This document shows, piece after piece, positions 1-8,295 of a DNA stretch of 51,703 bases. The notes beneath the pieces were generated by a model. That model was not told the DNA's origin. It saw only the letters and a list, made by a program, of their open reading frames with translations, and did not search any database. The translations under genes and the position numbers were made by a program. Source of the stretch: Nitrospirota bacterium. GTDB taxonomy: Bacteria > Nitrospirota > Thermodesulfovibrionia > Thermodesulfovibrionales > UBA6898. The DNA is taken from positions 1-51,703 of the forward strand of contig SCQH01000062.1 of assembly GCA_004321925.1 (NCBI GenBank). The letters run 5' to 3'. Each line of letters starts with the position of its first letter. The first letter of the stretch is position 1.

Positions 1-591
1 TTTAAGGTAAAGGGTGTTTACGGGCTGCAGGTTGGCGTTGACGACCGGGGGCCGATGGGGCCACGCGGCCCGAAAGGGGACACCGGGGCTGCGGGGGCTG
101 CAGGACCGATGGGTCCAGCAGGGTCTCAGGGGCCAATTGGCTTAGCCGGGGCCACAGGAGCTACTGGCCCGATGGGGCCGCAGGGCGTGGTAGGGCCAAT
201 GGGTCCTCAAGGTCCAGCGGGGGCTGCTGGTTCGCAGGGGCCGATAGGACTGACTGGGCCGGCAGGGGCAGCCGGACCACAGGGGCCAGCTGGCGTAATC
301 AATGACGCTGCCGTCGTAGAGTTGGAGTGTAATTGGTCGTGGTGCAAGTGTCCATCACCGATGAAGGTCTTGAACTATGGAGTTAAATGCCCGGACCCCG
401 CATATGCAGGGCTTGGCAATTGCTGGAGTGTGCATTATTTCTTATTTAAAGCTGAGGTTGGTACTCGTTTCACATCCCCGCCGTCAAATGATATGGTATT
501 TGGCTCGTGTCAATCGATAATTAAGGATTGTCTCGGAATCATATCTTTTGGATATGAGAAACCTGAATACATTAGGTTCCAATGTTACTGA
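1..591 (+). CDS. Collagen-like Gly-X-Y repeat protein, C-terminal part (5' end outside window)
   Basis: The reading frame is open from the first base of the window, so the N-terminus is missing. From about base 46 to 295 the frame reads almost unbroken Gly-X-Y triplets (GPMGPQG, GPAGAAG types), rich in Pro, Ala and Met at X/Y, the signature of a bacterial collagen-like triple helix. After this come about 95 residues without repeats, containing seven cysteines (a CNWSWCKC cluster first) and ending at a TGA. Bacterial collagen-like proteins are usually surface or spore-associated; location here cannot be told without the N-terminus. The Cys-rich tail may be a folding or trimerisation domain (inference). 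The DNA of the repeat is itself repetitive, so copy-number change or misassembly is possible. Confidence 0.85.
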   Translation, partial: FKVKGVYGLQVGVDDRGPMGPRGPKGDTGAAGAAGPMGPAGSQGPIGLAGATGATGPMGPQGVVGPMGPQGPAGAAGSQGPIGLTGPAGAAGPQGPAGVINDAAVVELECNWSWCKCPSPMKVLNYGVKCPDPAYAGLGNCWSVHYFLFKAEVGTRFTSPPSNDMVFGSCQSIIKDCLGIISFGYEKPEYIRFQCY

Positions 592-691
592 TAAGGGTGC
601 ATCGACATCTGCAAAAGCGTAGACCTCCTCGCAGTGGTCTCGCTCCCAAATATCATGACCCACGTAGCAACTGTCACATAGGAGCGATTGA

Positions 692-1432
692 ATGCCCATT
701 GCAGATAAAGCGCTGATCGAAAAGATAGTCTATGCCCATGGCGGCAAGGTCTTATGGAACAGTGTCGACTGGATCGAGGCCGACATCTCGGCCAACGGCT
801 TCCTCTTTAAGGCAAAGCATGTTCAGCCCCTGGTCCATGTCCGTATGCGTGCATCTGCCCGGGAGCCTCATTTCCTTTTTTACGACTACCCGGAGCCGGG
901 GCAGACAGCGGAACTCATCGGCAACCAGGAGGTGCGGGTCACGGGGAAAGACGGCAGTTTGCTGCACAGCCGGACCCTTCCCCGCACAGCCTTCCATGGG
1001 ATACGCAGGAACTTCTGGTGGGACGATCTTGATTTCATCTATTTTGCGGGCTATGCGACCTGGAACTATCTGACAACGCCCTTTCTCTTTATGAGGGAAG
1101 GCTTCACGTTTGAAAATTGCGGCCAGCGCCAGACGCCCGCGGGGACCTTTTTATGTTTGGATGCGACCTTCCCTGAAGACCTTCCGGCCCATAGCCGGAG
1201 GCAGACCTTCTATTTTGACGAAAACAGCCTTCTGCGCAGGTTTGATTATACCGCCGAGGTGGTCGGAGGCTGGGCGCATGCCGCCCACTTCTGCGATGAC
1301 TACCGTGACTTTGGCGGACTCAGGTTCCCGGCCCGCCGCCGTGTCAGGCCGATCTTCTTTAACCGGGTACTGAGCGGCCCGACGCTCGTCGCTATCGACA
1401 CACATGATATCAGGGTCATAAGAAAGGCCTGA
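692..1432 (+). CDS. Conserved hypothetical protein, 246 aa
   Basis: Complete ORF starting at ATG 692 with an AGGAG about 9 bases upstream. No signal peptide, membrane segment or familiar catalytic motif is visible. It opens with a helix and an AHGGKVLWN stretch and continues as alternating short strands with many aromatic residues (RRNFWWDDLDFIYFAGYATW), which suggests a soluble beta-rich fold. The AHGG-x-x-x-W opening reminds me of LolA/LolB-like lipid-binding proteins, but I do not recognise the family with certainty. It lies alone between the collagen-like gene and a convergent operon, and a GC-rich hairpin follows its stop codon. Confidence 0.7.
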   Translation: MPIADKALIEKIVYAHGGKVLWNSVDWIEADISANGFLFKAKHVQPLVHVRMRASAREPHFLFYDYPEPGQTAELIGNQEVRVTGKDGSLLHSRTLPRTAFHGIRRNFWWDDLDFIYFAGYATWNYLTTPFLFMREGFTFENCGQRQTPAGTFLCLDATFPEDLPAHSRRQTFYFDENSLLRRFDYTAEVVGGWAHAAHFCDDYRDFGGLRFPARRRVRPIFFNRVLSGPTLVAIDTHDIRVIRKA

Positions 1433-1456
1433 TCCTCCGCTGATAAATCGGCCCCT

Positions 1457-1478
1457 GGTCAGGGCCTCTGGCCTGACC
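1457..1478. terminator. Hairpin between convergent genes
   Basis: GGTCAGGGCC, a 3-base loop, then GGCCTGACC form a strong stem with one bulged base. It sits in the 54-base gap between the convergent ends of the 246-aa gene and the FAD oxidoreductase gene. There is no T-run on either side, so termination is plausible but not shown. Confidence 0.35.
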
Positions 1479-1486
1479 GGCCTGGC

Positions 1487-3169
1487 CTAAGCCGGCCTCG
1501 CCTTCTCCAGCACTGCCCGGGCCTCCCGAGCAGCCAGGATGCCATGGTACTGGGCCTCCTCAAAGAGAGAAATGCCGCTCATATCCGAATGGGCGAAGAA
1601 TATCCTGCCCAGCGGCCTGAGGGCCTCCTGCCTCGCCCTGCCCCATATGAATTTCGGGACAGGCCTCACCATGGCATGTCCCCAGAGCCAGACGTTCACC
1701 TCTTCAATGCCCTTTTCGATGCCGGGATGGAACCGGGAAAGGTCCCTAATGATCATGTCAGCCCATGCGTCAAAGGTCATCGTGACTGCCCTCTGCCTTT
1801 CGGCGGCAGGGTCTCCTGCAGTAAGCGGGTAATAGTAGGTCAGAACGGTCTTTGACTGGTGCAGTGCAACATCCTGATGGTTTGCCACAACATACCCGAG
1901 AGAATCGTTCCCATAAAATACATTGTCCCACGACAGGGGCGCCCCGTTACCTTCGGGGACTGCGTTCACCACCACATTTGCGACCATCCAGGGGGCATAC
2001 CCGAAACTGCCGGCATAGGCAGGCGGACTCTCCCTGAGGTCTTTGATGCTTCTGAGCGCCGTGAACCGGGGGGCCGCATAGATCACCGCCCGCGCCAGTA
2101 TGCGTTTTGCAACCCCGGACCGCGGATCAAGGTAGTCCACAGCAGTCTTATCGCCGATATTTTGGATATTCAGTACACAGGCATTGCAGCGGATATGCTC
2201 TGACATATTTTCGGCCATCTTCCTTACGATCCACCCGTTGCCCTCAGGCCAGGTGACGACGGCATGCGGCTCCGCATTGCCAGCGCTGCCTGAGCGGCCT
2301 GCAAAATAATGGATCCCGGCCCAGGCCGAGACATCCTCCATGACGCAGCCGTAATCGTCCCGGCAGCAGTAGTTGACATACCAGCGCAGATATTTGGAGT
2401 CAAGGCCGTTGTCGGTCAGAAATTGTGCCATGCTTATCTCGTCATATTTCAGAAACCGCCTGTCCCGGGAACTGAGCTCCATGGGGATGACAAAGGCCCG
2501 CCTGCCGTCCGTTCCCCGCGCCTTCCTGAGATCATCCATCATGCCGAAAAAAACCTGGTACTGCCGCTTGTCCTCAGGCGTTGCCCCGAACTGCGGCACG
2601 AGCCCCTCCTGCCAGCGGTCATGGATGAAGAGCCGCTCCTGCGGGTCTGCGCAGAGATAATACTCATTATAAAGAGGCAGGCCTTTGCTGTTATACCCCT
2701 CGATGATACCGAGTTCCTCGAACAGCTCCCTCACAAAGACCGCCTCAACTCCGGGGAGCGGCACATAATGCGCGCCCAGGGGATAGGGAGAGACCTTATG
2801 GACGGCGTATGCGGAGTTCCCCCCGGTCCTGTCTTCGAGCTCCAGCATCAGAAAGTCGCGTATGCCCTTCTTTGCGAGGTCCCGGGCTGCCGAGAGGCCG
2901 GCTATCCCGCTGCCCACAATTACGATGCCGGTCTCCTCGGTCTCCGTCGGGGTAATTCCCTCTCCCTGCAGCAGCATATGCCCGGCCTTGCGGTTGGAGC
3001 CGATGATCGAGCCGGCCACTCTTTTATTTCCGGCCGGCCGTGAATCTTTACATGAAATGCCCATGCCTGCTGCAGCGGCAGCGAGGCATGCGCCCTGTAT
3101 CAGGAACGACCGGCGGCTCAGCCCGGCCTTGGAAGGATCAGTGGGTGTACCGGGACCACTCTTCTTCAA
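1487..3169 (-). CDS. Tat-exported FAD-dependent amine-oxidase-like oxidoreductase
   Basis: 560 residues. A twin-arginine signal (SRRSFLIQ, Arg19-Arg20) is followed by an Ala-rich hydrophobic stretch and a lipobox-like GISC (Cys40), so the enzyme is probably exported folded and perhaps lipid-anchored. A Rossmann dinucleotide motif (GSGIAG, residues 86-91) followed by an acidic-ended strand and RTGGNS is typical of FAD flavoproteins of the monoamine/polyamine oxidase and phytoene desaturase superfamily. The start overlaps the end of the spermidine-synthase-like gene by 32 bases, so the two are translationally linked. That context suggests a polyamine or related amine as substrate (inference). 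It is the last gene of the SPFH/DUF4178 operon. Confidence 0.85.
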   Translation of the reverse strand: MKKSGPGTPTDPSKAGLSRRSFLIQGACLAAAAAGMGISCKDSRPAGNKRVAGSIIGSNRKAGHMLLQGEGITPTETEETGIVIVGSGIAGLSAARDLAKKGIRDFLMLELEDRTGGNSAYAVHKVSPYPLGAHYVPLPGVEAVFVRELFEELGIIEGYNSKGLPLYNEYYLCADPQERLFIHDRWQEGLVPQFGATPEDKRQYQVFFGMMDDLRKARGTDGRRAFVIPMELSSRDRRFLKYDEISMAQFLTDNGLDSKYLRWYVNYCCRDDYGCVMEDVSAWAGIHYFAGRSGSAGNAEPHAVVTWPEGNGWIVRKMAENMSEHIRCNACVLNIQNIGDKTAVDYLDPRSGVAKRILARAVIYAAPRFTALRSIKDLRESPPAYAGSFGYAPWMVANVVVNAVPEGNGAPLSWDNVFYGNDSLGYVVANHQDVALHQSKTVLTYYYPLTAGDPAAERQRAVTMTFDAWADMIIRDLSRFHPGIEKGIEEVNVWLWGHAMVRPVPKFIWGRARQEALRPLGRIFFAHSDMSGISLFEEAQYHGILAAREARAVLEKARPA

Positions 3170-4634
3170 AATATCTCACCAGCACCTGGTTATGGAGCCT
3201 GTTGACCTCTGTCTCGACCGGGCCCATGTCTGCCGGAAATTCGGTCATCGTCTGCGCCACAGCAGGTGTCACGAACCTGAGGTCGGGCTTGAACGTCTCG
3301 GGCATTTTGAACGGCGTTTTTTTGGCGATCACGTAACCCCACTCCCCGAACGACGGGAGATAGGTATGATAGGGCGTTGTCTTGAGCCCCAGAGACTGCA
3401 GGGTAGCCACGACACACCAGAACGACCTCCGTGCGACATAAGGAGACGTGCTCTGGATGACTATGACCCCGTCATCCTTTAAGACGCGCTGCACGAGCCG
3501 GTAGAAGGTCGTGGTATATAATTTCCCGACCGAATAGGTCGAGGGGTCAGGGAAGTCGATCACGATGAAGTCATATTTCCCTGTCTCTCCCTTGAGCCAG
3601 ATAAAGGCATCGGCATTGATGATATGCACCTTCGGCGACTTCAGCGCCCCACCATTAAGCCCCACCAGGGTCTCGTGGCTCCTGAAAAGCTTTGTCACCT
3701 CTGCATCGAGGTCCACCAGGGTCACCGATGAGACCGAAGCGTACTTCAGCACCTCCCTGACCGCCAGGCCGTCCCCGCCGCCCAGCACAAGAACGTCCTT
3801 CGGTTCCCTGAGCGACTGCAGTCCGGGGTGTATCAGGGCCTCGTGATAGCGGTATTCGTCCCTGGAGTTGAACTGCAGGTTGCCGTTGAGGAAGAGCTGC
3901 AGACTGTCCCCGTCCCTGGTCAGTACGATCCGCTGATACGGGCTCGTCTTTGCATAGATGATGTTCCCCTTATAGCCCAGGGTCTCGGCAAAATGCAGTA
4001 TCCAGCCGGAATAGACCATCCCTGCGGTAAGAAATACAAGCACCAGGCCACCCGCAGCCGCATGCAGCCGGGCATACAGCACCTCACGCCTGAACAGGTG
4101 CAGGGCCCAGAGGGCCACCAGCGCATTGATTATCCCGAAGAGGAAGGAGGCCCTGATCAGGCCGAGGTACGGGACGAGCACCAGAGGGAAAAGAAGGGAG
4201 GCAAAAAGGGCCCCGATATAGTCAAAGGTGAAGACCTTTGAGACCAGGTCCCTGAACTCGAAGCGGTTCTTCAGGACCCGCATGATGAGCGGTATCTCGA
4301 GCCCGACAAGGGTCCCGGTTATGCCGATGAGGGAGTAAAGGATCGACCGGAAATGGACAGCGACCTCGAACAGCATGAACAGGACCGCTGCGGCAGACCC
4401 TCCCACAAGCCCGATGAGCAGCTCGACCTGGATGAAGACGGTGATGACATTCCTGACGATATACCGCGAAAGGTACGAGCCGAGGCCCATGGCAGAAAGA
4501 TAGACGCCGATGATTATCGAGAACTGGGTGACCGAGTCTCCCAGAAGGTAACTTGCCAGCGCCCCTGCGGTCAGCTCATAGATAAGGCCGCAGGTGGAGA
4601 TTACAAAAACAGACAGCAGCAGGGCATAGGCCAT
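3138..4634 (-). CDS. Membrane-fused spermidine synthase-like aminopropyltransferase
   Basis: 498 residues. The first ~215 residues hold about seven hydrophobic helices; the rest is a spermidine/spermine synthase domain with the SAM-type nucleotide motif VLVLGGGDGLAVREVLKY, an acidic strand end (VTLVDLD) and the catalytic-Asp region VIDFPDPS. The soluble family transfers aminopropyl groups from decarboxylated SAM to putrescine; the membrane-fused branch is known from genomes but its substrate is poorly defined. ATG start at 4634 lies 17 bases after the DUF350 gene. No SAM decarboxylase gene is in the window. The gene is the fifth of six in a compact minus-strand operon, which argues for a role in membrane or envelope polyamine modification rather than bulk spermidine synthesis (inference). 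Confidence 0.88.
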   Translation of the reverse strand: MAYALLLSVFVISTCGLIYELTAGALASYLLGDSVTQFSIIIGVYLSAMGLGSYLSRYIVRNVITVFIQVELLIGLVGGSAAAVLFMLFEVAVHFRSILYSLIGITGTLVGLEIPLIMRVLKNRFEFRDLVSKVFTFDYIGALFASLLFPLVLVPYLGLIRASFLFGIINALVALWALHLFRREVLYARLHAAAGGLVLVFLTAGMVYSGWILHFAETLGYKGNIIYAKTSPYQRIVLTRDGDSLQLFLNGNLQFNSRDEYRYHEALIHPGLQSLREPKDVLVLGGGDGLAVREVLKYASVSSVTLVDLDAEVTKLFRSHETLVGLNGGALKSPKVHIINADAFIWLKGETGKYDFIVIDFPDPSTYSVGKLYTTTFYRLVQRVLKDDGVIVIQSTSPYVARRSFWCVVATLQSLGLKTTPYHTYLPSFGEWGYVIAKKTPFKMPETFKPDLRFVTPAVAQTMTEFPADMGPVETEVNRLHNQVLVRYFEEEWSRYTH

Positions 4635-4651
4635 AGAACTCCGCCCGGGAG

Positions 4652-4870
4652 TTACCCGTGGATGGACATCGCGATTATCAGGGAAAGGCCGATGATCATG
4701 GCGGCGATCACGATCGCAGCGGCAACGTTCTGTTTCTCGAGTATCTCGCAGGAGAGATCGCCGGGCGTGATCTTGTCAAATATATAAAATGCCAGGCCGA
4801 AGAGCGCAAGACCGAAAAAAGAAAAAATGATCGAAGAGACAACGTCCTTAAGATGAATGAGATTTTCCAT
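4652..4870 (-). CDS. DUF350 family small membrane protein
   Basis: 72 residues with two hydrophobic helices (about 10-32 and 48-68) separated by a short loop with ITPGDL. This matches the DUF350 family (YjfL-like), whose members usually contain two or four such helices. ATG 4870 is preceded by GGGAGG at good distance. DUF350 proteins are commonly found beside spermidine synthase-like, DUF4178 and PspA/SPFH genes; that neighbourhood is present here. Molecular role is unknown. Confidence 0.8.
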   Translation of the reverse strand: MENLIHLKDVVSSIIFSFFGLALFGLAFYIFDKITPGDLSCEILEKQNVAAAIVIAAMIIGLSLIIAMSIHG

Positions 4871-4894
4871 GATTCCTCCCTGTTTTTTTCTGTG

Positions 4895-5035
4895 CTACTT
4901 ATGATAGCTGCTATGTCCGAACATACCGCCGCCCAGGCGTCCGCCCTGCATGATGTTCCCGACCGAATACCCGTTCAACCCTGCTGAAACGAACAGGGCG
5001 CCGATGATAATACCGTATAAAAGGTAAAGCTTCAT
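4895..5035 (-). CDS. 46-residue Gly-rich membrane peptide inside the SPFH/DUF4178 operon
   Basis: A short ORF beginning ATG 5035, only two bases after the stop of the DUF4178 gene, with a GAGGAGG ribosome site inside the end of that gene. It encodes a Lys-started N-terminal hydrophobic helix (MKLYLLYGIIIGALFVSAG) and a soluble tail with GGRLGGGMFG and a His-rich end. It stops at 4895, 24 bases before the DUF350 start. Position, ribosome site and composition all support a real gene. It could be a small partner subunit of the DUF4178 or DUF350 membrane proteins (inference). Confidence 0.7.
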   Translation of the reverse strand: MKLYLLYGIIIGALFVSAGLNGYSVGNIMQGGRLGGGMFGHSSYHK

Positions 5036-5037
5036 TT

Positions 5038-6960
5038 CTATGCTTCCTCCTCATCGTCAGATTCGCTGTCCGTGTCCGAGGACAGGCTGCTCTCGGCCTT
5101 TCGCTGCGCCTCGAACTTACCGCTCTTCAGGCAGATGCAGAGCGGGTATATTAACAGCAGAATAAGCCCCACGATATAATTGGTCCAGGTGGCTATGCCC
5201 CGGCGCAGCGATATGGTGAAGCTTTTTTCACCCTGTTTTTTCGGGTCGGCCGAGGGCTGGATCACGAGGTGATACCGCCCGCCCTTGACGCCGGCGAGGA
5301 CGTAACTCGAATCCTGGCTCCCCTCGGTCCAGGACTCACCGCCGTCCGTGCCGGAATAGTGTTCGACGGTCTGCTGAAAGCCAAGGCTTTTGCCGCTCTT
5401 TTCGTCAACAAGATCGATGCCGGCCTCCATCCAGTCGTTCTGGAGATCTGTTTTTATGGTAGCAGAGAGGTTCCCTGTCCCCCCGGGTATATCGAATGAA
5501 GGGGTGACATAGGACGGCGCCTTCTCCGTGGTGTTGAAGACATAGTGTGAAGTAAAGACCTCCTTGTTCTTGGCCGTAAACGCAAAATAGAGCTGAAACA
5601 GGGTAAGCAGCGCGGCAAAGGCCCAGAAAGACCTACCAACACGGCGGAGCAAAAGGCTGCGAGGATTCGGCTGGTTTGGGGCAACCCCCACCTTCTGCGG
5701 CATCTCCTCCCGGATCAGGAATGCCTCGGCCACCTCTTCCGGCTCTATATATTTTCCGAGGGACCAGGTGATCTCGGACTTCTCACCCTCTGAAGAAAGC
5801 ATTTCGGGGGGGCATATGTAATCGGCCACGGATACGGTCTCCCCGATCCTGACCCTCCAGTAAAACTCGCCGATCACATAGAGTACCTTCGCCTTTCCTT
5901 CGAGGAAAAGCTGAAAATCTCTGCCTTCCCATTTCCGGTGGACTCTCAGGTAAACCTCAGGAGCGGTTCGTATCATCTCGACGAAGTTCCAATGGCCATT
6001 GTAGGTCGTCAGCCACCTGAAGCCTTTCGTGGGATGGAAGAGGAGGTATTCGTCCCACGGGTAGGTACCCTCCTCATCAGAACGGCGCATGAACCCGGTG
6101 ACCTCCCATTTTGTCCCGAAGAGCGTCCCCTTGCTCCCAATCGGTATCAAAGGCTTGATCTTCATCTTCTGTTCGGCCTTGTCGAGGATCGCAAGGGACT
6201 GGTTGGTCGTATCGATGATCGAACCGCAGTAACCGCAGGCGGCAGATGCCGTGTGGCCCGGAGTGAGCATCGAAAAAGGCCCCCCGCAGGAGGGGCATTT
6301 CAGGAGCCCGGAGGCCCGCACTTTCTTCAGCTCCGTTGGCAGGTCACGCAGGTTGGTAAATTTAAAGGAGTCGAAGTCCAGATATTTCCCGCTGAAGAGA
6401 CTCACCCCGTCCGTATCAGAGTATTCGATGCCTGCGAACTCTCCTGAGGTATTGCTCAGGTCAACGCTGGTCGTCTTTCTGCCCTTGGGGGCCCGGAAAG
6501 GCAGTTCGCCCTCGCTCCCGATACAGACAGCAGCCTTGATGTCGTCAACCGTGAATTTCTGCGGAAGTCCGAGGTCATATTCCGAGCCGACCTTGAGGGC
6601 CTTAAGGGCCGGGACCTTCTTTGTCTCAGCGACCTCAAAGCTGAGCATGAAAAAGCCCATGGCCTCGGCCAGCCAGCCCTGCGTGCCGTCATCGAAAGAA
6701 AGGAACCACTCGTTCCAGTATCCCTCGCTCCAGCCTATCTTCAGGCGGCCGACCACCCCGAAACTCTTTCCCTTGAACACTCCCCGGCTTCCGATCTTCA
6801 GAGGCGAGACATCGTCCGGGAGCTGGGCCATCTGGCCGAGGGCCTCGAGGTCCATATCGTGCCGGACGATCATTGACTGGCAGTGGTCGCAGACCGAAAA
6901 AACCGATACGCTCGACCTGAAAACTACCTCTGCTCCGCAGGATGGACAGTTCGCCTTCAT
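5038..6960 (-). CDS. DUF4178 protein with two zinc ribbons and C-terminal membrane segments
   Basis: 640 residues. A zinc ribbon (Cys5, Cys8, Cys24, Cys27) leads into a DUF4178 domain (about 54-200), then a second ribbon (Cys222, Cys225, Cys242, Cys245) and a second DUF4178 domain (about 272-410). A hydrophobic helix near residue 445, a predicted beta-rich non-cytoplasmic section, and a second helix near residue 605 follow; the C-terminus is acidic and Ser-rich. Thus zinc ribbons face the cytoplasm and a ~130-residue domain probably faces the periplasm. DUF4178 is known from polyamine/envelope-stress clusters, function unresolved. It begins 11 bases after the SPFH gene, consistent with co-expression. 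The internal duplication of ribbon plus DUF4178 is notable. Confidence 0.85.
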   Translation of the reverse strand: MKANCPSCGAEVVFRSSVSVFSVCDHCQSMIVRHDMDLEALGQMAQLPDDVSPLKIGSRGVFKGKSFGVVGRLKIGWSEGYWNEWFLSFDDGTQGWLAEAMGFFMLSFEVAETKKVPALKALKVGSEYDLGLPQKFTVDDIKAAVCIGSEGELPFRAPKGRKTTSVDLSNTSGEFAGIEYSDTDGVSLFSGKYLDFDSFKFTNLRDLPTELKKVRASGLLKCPSCGGPFSMLTPGHTASAACGYCGSIIDTTNQSLAILDKAEQKMKIKPLIPIGSKGTLFGTKWEVTGFMRRSDEEGTYPWDEYLLFHPTKGFRWLTTYNGHWNFVEMIRTAPEVYLRVHRKWEGRDFQLFLEGKAKVLYVIGEFYWRVRIGETVSVADYICPPEMLSSEGEKSEITWSLGKYIEPEEVAEAFLIREEMPQKVGVAPNQPNPRSLLLRRVGRSFWAFAALLTLFQLYFAFTAKNKEVFTSHYVFNTTEKAPSYVTPSFDIPGGTGNLSATIKTDLQNDWMEAGIDLVDEKSGKSLGFQQTVEHYSGTDGGESWTEGSQDSSYVLAGVKGGRYHLVIQPSADPKKQGEKSFTISLRRGIATWTNYIVGLILLLIYPLCICLKSGKFEAQRKAESSLSSDTDSESDDEEEA

Positions 6961-6971
6961 GAAATGCCTGC

Positions 6972-8063
6972 TCAGCTCCCCGGCAGCGGCGGCGGCACGC
7001 TGTCGAACAGGGCCGCAACGTCAGGCACCTGGCCCGCGGCAGTCCATTGCCCCATGCCGGCCTTCCAGACAAGCGTCTCTCTGCTGATCTCCCCTGCCAC
7101 TGCTTTCTTCCTGAGCGTGTCCATATCGTACGGCCCTTCCTGCTTGCCGCTGATCGCCACAAAATAGCCCGGAAGAGGCGGGGGCGTCTGGGAAGGCTCG
7201 CCAGGACGGCCGGACATGGCCTGTCCCATCTGGTTGGCCATGGCAAAGCCCATCCCCATGCCGACACCGGCAGCGGCCGTACCGCCAGGATTTTCTGCTG
7301 CAGCCGAGATGGATGCCGCGGTCTCGTATTGAGTAAAGGCATTGAGGTTGCCGACAGCCTTTATCGCGCCTGCCTTGTCGATTGCCCGCTCAACCTCCTC
7401 AGGCAGGCCTATGTCCTGCACCTGGACCTCGGTCAGTTCAAGCCCGAAGCCGCCGAAGCTGGGGGCGATACGGTCCTTCAGCATCTGGCCGAGGTCAACG
7501 ACCCTGCTCTCAAGCTCTATGACCGGGATGCCTGTCTCGGGCAGGACCTCTTTGATCCGCAGCCCGATCTTCCCCCTGAGGTTCTCGGTTATCGACTCGG
7601 TCGTAAAATTGCCGTCGGTGCCGACGATCTCCTTGATAAAGGTGGCAGGTTCCTTCACGCGTATGGAATAGATCCCGAAGGAGGTGACCCTGACCGGCCC
7701 GAACTCCTTGTCACGCATGGTCACCGGGCCGGGAGTGCCCCACTTGAGGTTGGTGAACTGCCGGGTGCTGCAGAAATAGACCTCGGCCTTGAACGGGCTG
7801 TGAAAGCCGTATTTCCAGCCCTGCAACGTGGTCAGGATAGGAAGGTTCTTGGTCTCCAGGGTGTAGGTCCCCGGCTTGAATACATCCGCGAGCTGGCCTT
7901 CGTTGACAAAGACCGCCTGCTGTCCCTCCCGGACGACCAGCTTGGCCTGATACTTTATTTCGTTCCCCATCCGGTCGAACCTGCGCACCAGTGTATTGTC
8001 GGTGTCATCGATCCATTCGACAATATCGATAAACTCGCCGCGAATCTTGTCAAAAAGTCCCAT
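6972..8063 (-). CDS. SPFH-domain protein with C-terminal GYF_2 domain (virion core protein/YdjI-like)
   Basis: 363 residues. I chose ATG 8063 because AAGGAGG stands 8 bases upstream and the protein then starts MGLFDKIRGEFIDIVEW, the usual start of this family; a longer in-frame extension would run across the promoter. Residues 1 to about 270 form the SPFH/band-7-like core found in the YdjI-type group; an Ala/Gly/Met-rich linker follows; residues about 305-355 (YFVAISGKQEGPYDMDTLR... ending in W-x-x-A) form a GYF_2/DUF4339 module. SPFH proteins scaffold membrane microdomains. First gene of the operon, with a good promoter upstream. Confidence 0.87.
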   Translation of the reverse strand: MGLFDKIRGEFIDIVEWIDDTDNTLVRRFDRMGNEIKYQAKLVVREGQQAVFVNEGQLADVFKPGTYTLETKNLPILTTLQGWKYGFHSPFKAEVYFCSTRQFTNLKWGTPGPVTMRDKEFGPVRVTSFGIYSIRVKEPATFIKEIVGTDGNFTTESITENLRGKIGLRIKEVLPETGIPVIELESRVVDLGQMLKDRIAPSFGGFGLELTEVQVQDIGLPEEVERAIDKAGAIKAVGNLNAFTQYETAASISAAAENPGGTAAAGVGMGMGFAMANQMGQAMSGRPGEPSQTPPPLPGYFVAISGKQEGPYDMDTLRKKAVAGEISRETLVWKAGMGQWTAAGQVPDVAALFDSVPPPLPGS

Positions 8064-8138
8064 AGCGTCAGCCTCCTTGGCCATAAAATAGGCGGTCACC
8101 ATGCACTGCCTGAACTTCGAAGCCCCGCCTTGAAGTTC

Positions 8139-8168
8139 AATATACCTAATAGGAGGACTGCAAGTCAA
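8139..8168 (-). promoter_or_regulatory. Sigma-70-type promoter of the SPFH/DUF4178 operon
   Basis: On the minus strand TTGACT (8168-8163), an 18-base spacer and TATATT (8144-8139). Expected start near 8132, giving a leader of about 70 bases before ATG 8063. The gap to dxs is 232 bases, so this and the dxs promoter are divergent. Confidence 0.55.
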
Positions 8169-8254
8169 TGGCCCGGGCTGCCATGGCCCTTCCGCGGCGA
8201 CAGGCAAAAACAGCATACCTCCCTTATTACGGCCCAGGAATAAATAAAATCGGG

Positions 8255-8260
8255 TATAAT
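8255..8260 (+). promoter_or_regulatory. -10 element upstream of dxs
   Basis: A perfect TATAAT lies 35 bases before the dxs ATG. No convincing -35 box is seen at 16-18 bases, so only the -10 element is called. Confidence 0.4.
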
Positions 8261-8295
8261 AGTCGCATGAATCACCGAGAAAGGTATGTTGCGCC

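Noticed and set aside
7047-8243. Long plus-strand ORF opposite the SPFH gene
   Set aside because: Antisense shadow of a GC-rich gene, with no family features and crossing the promoter region.
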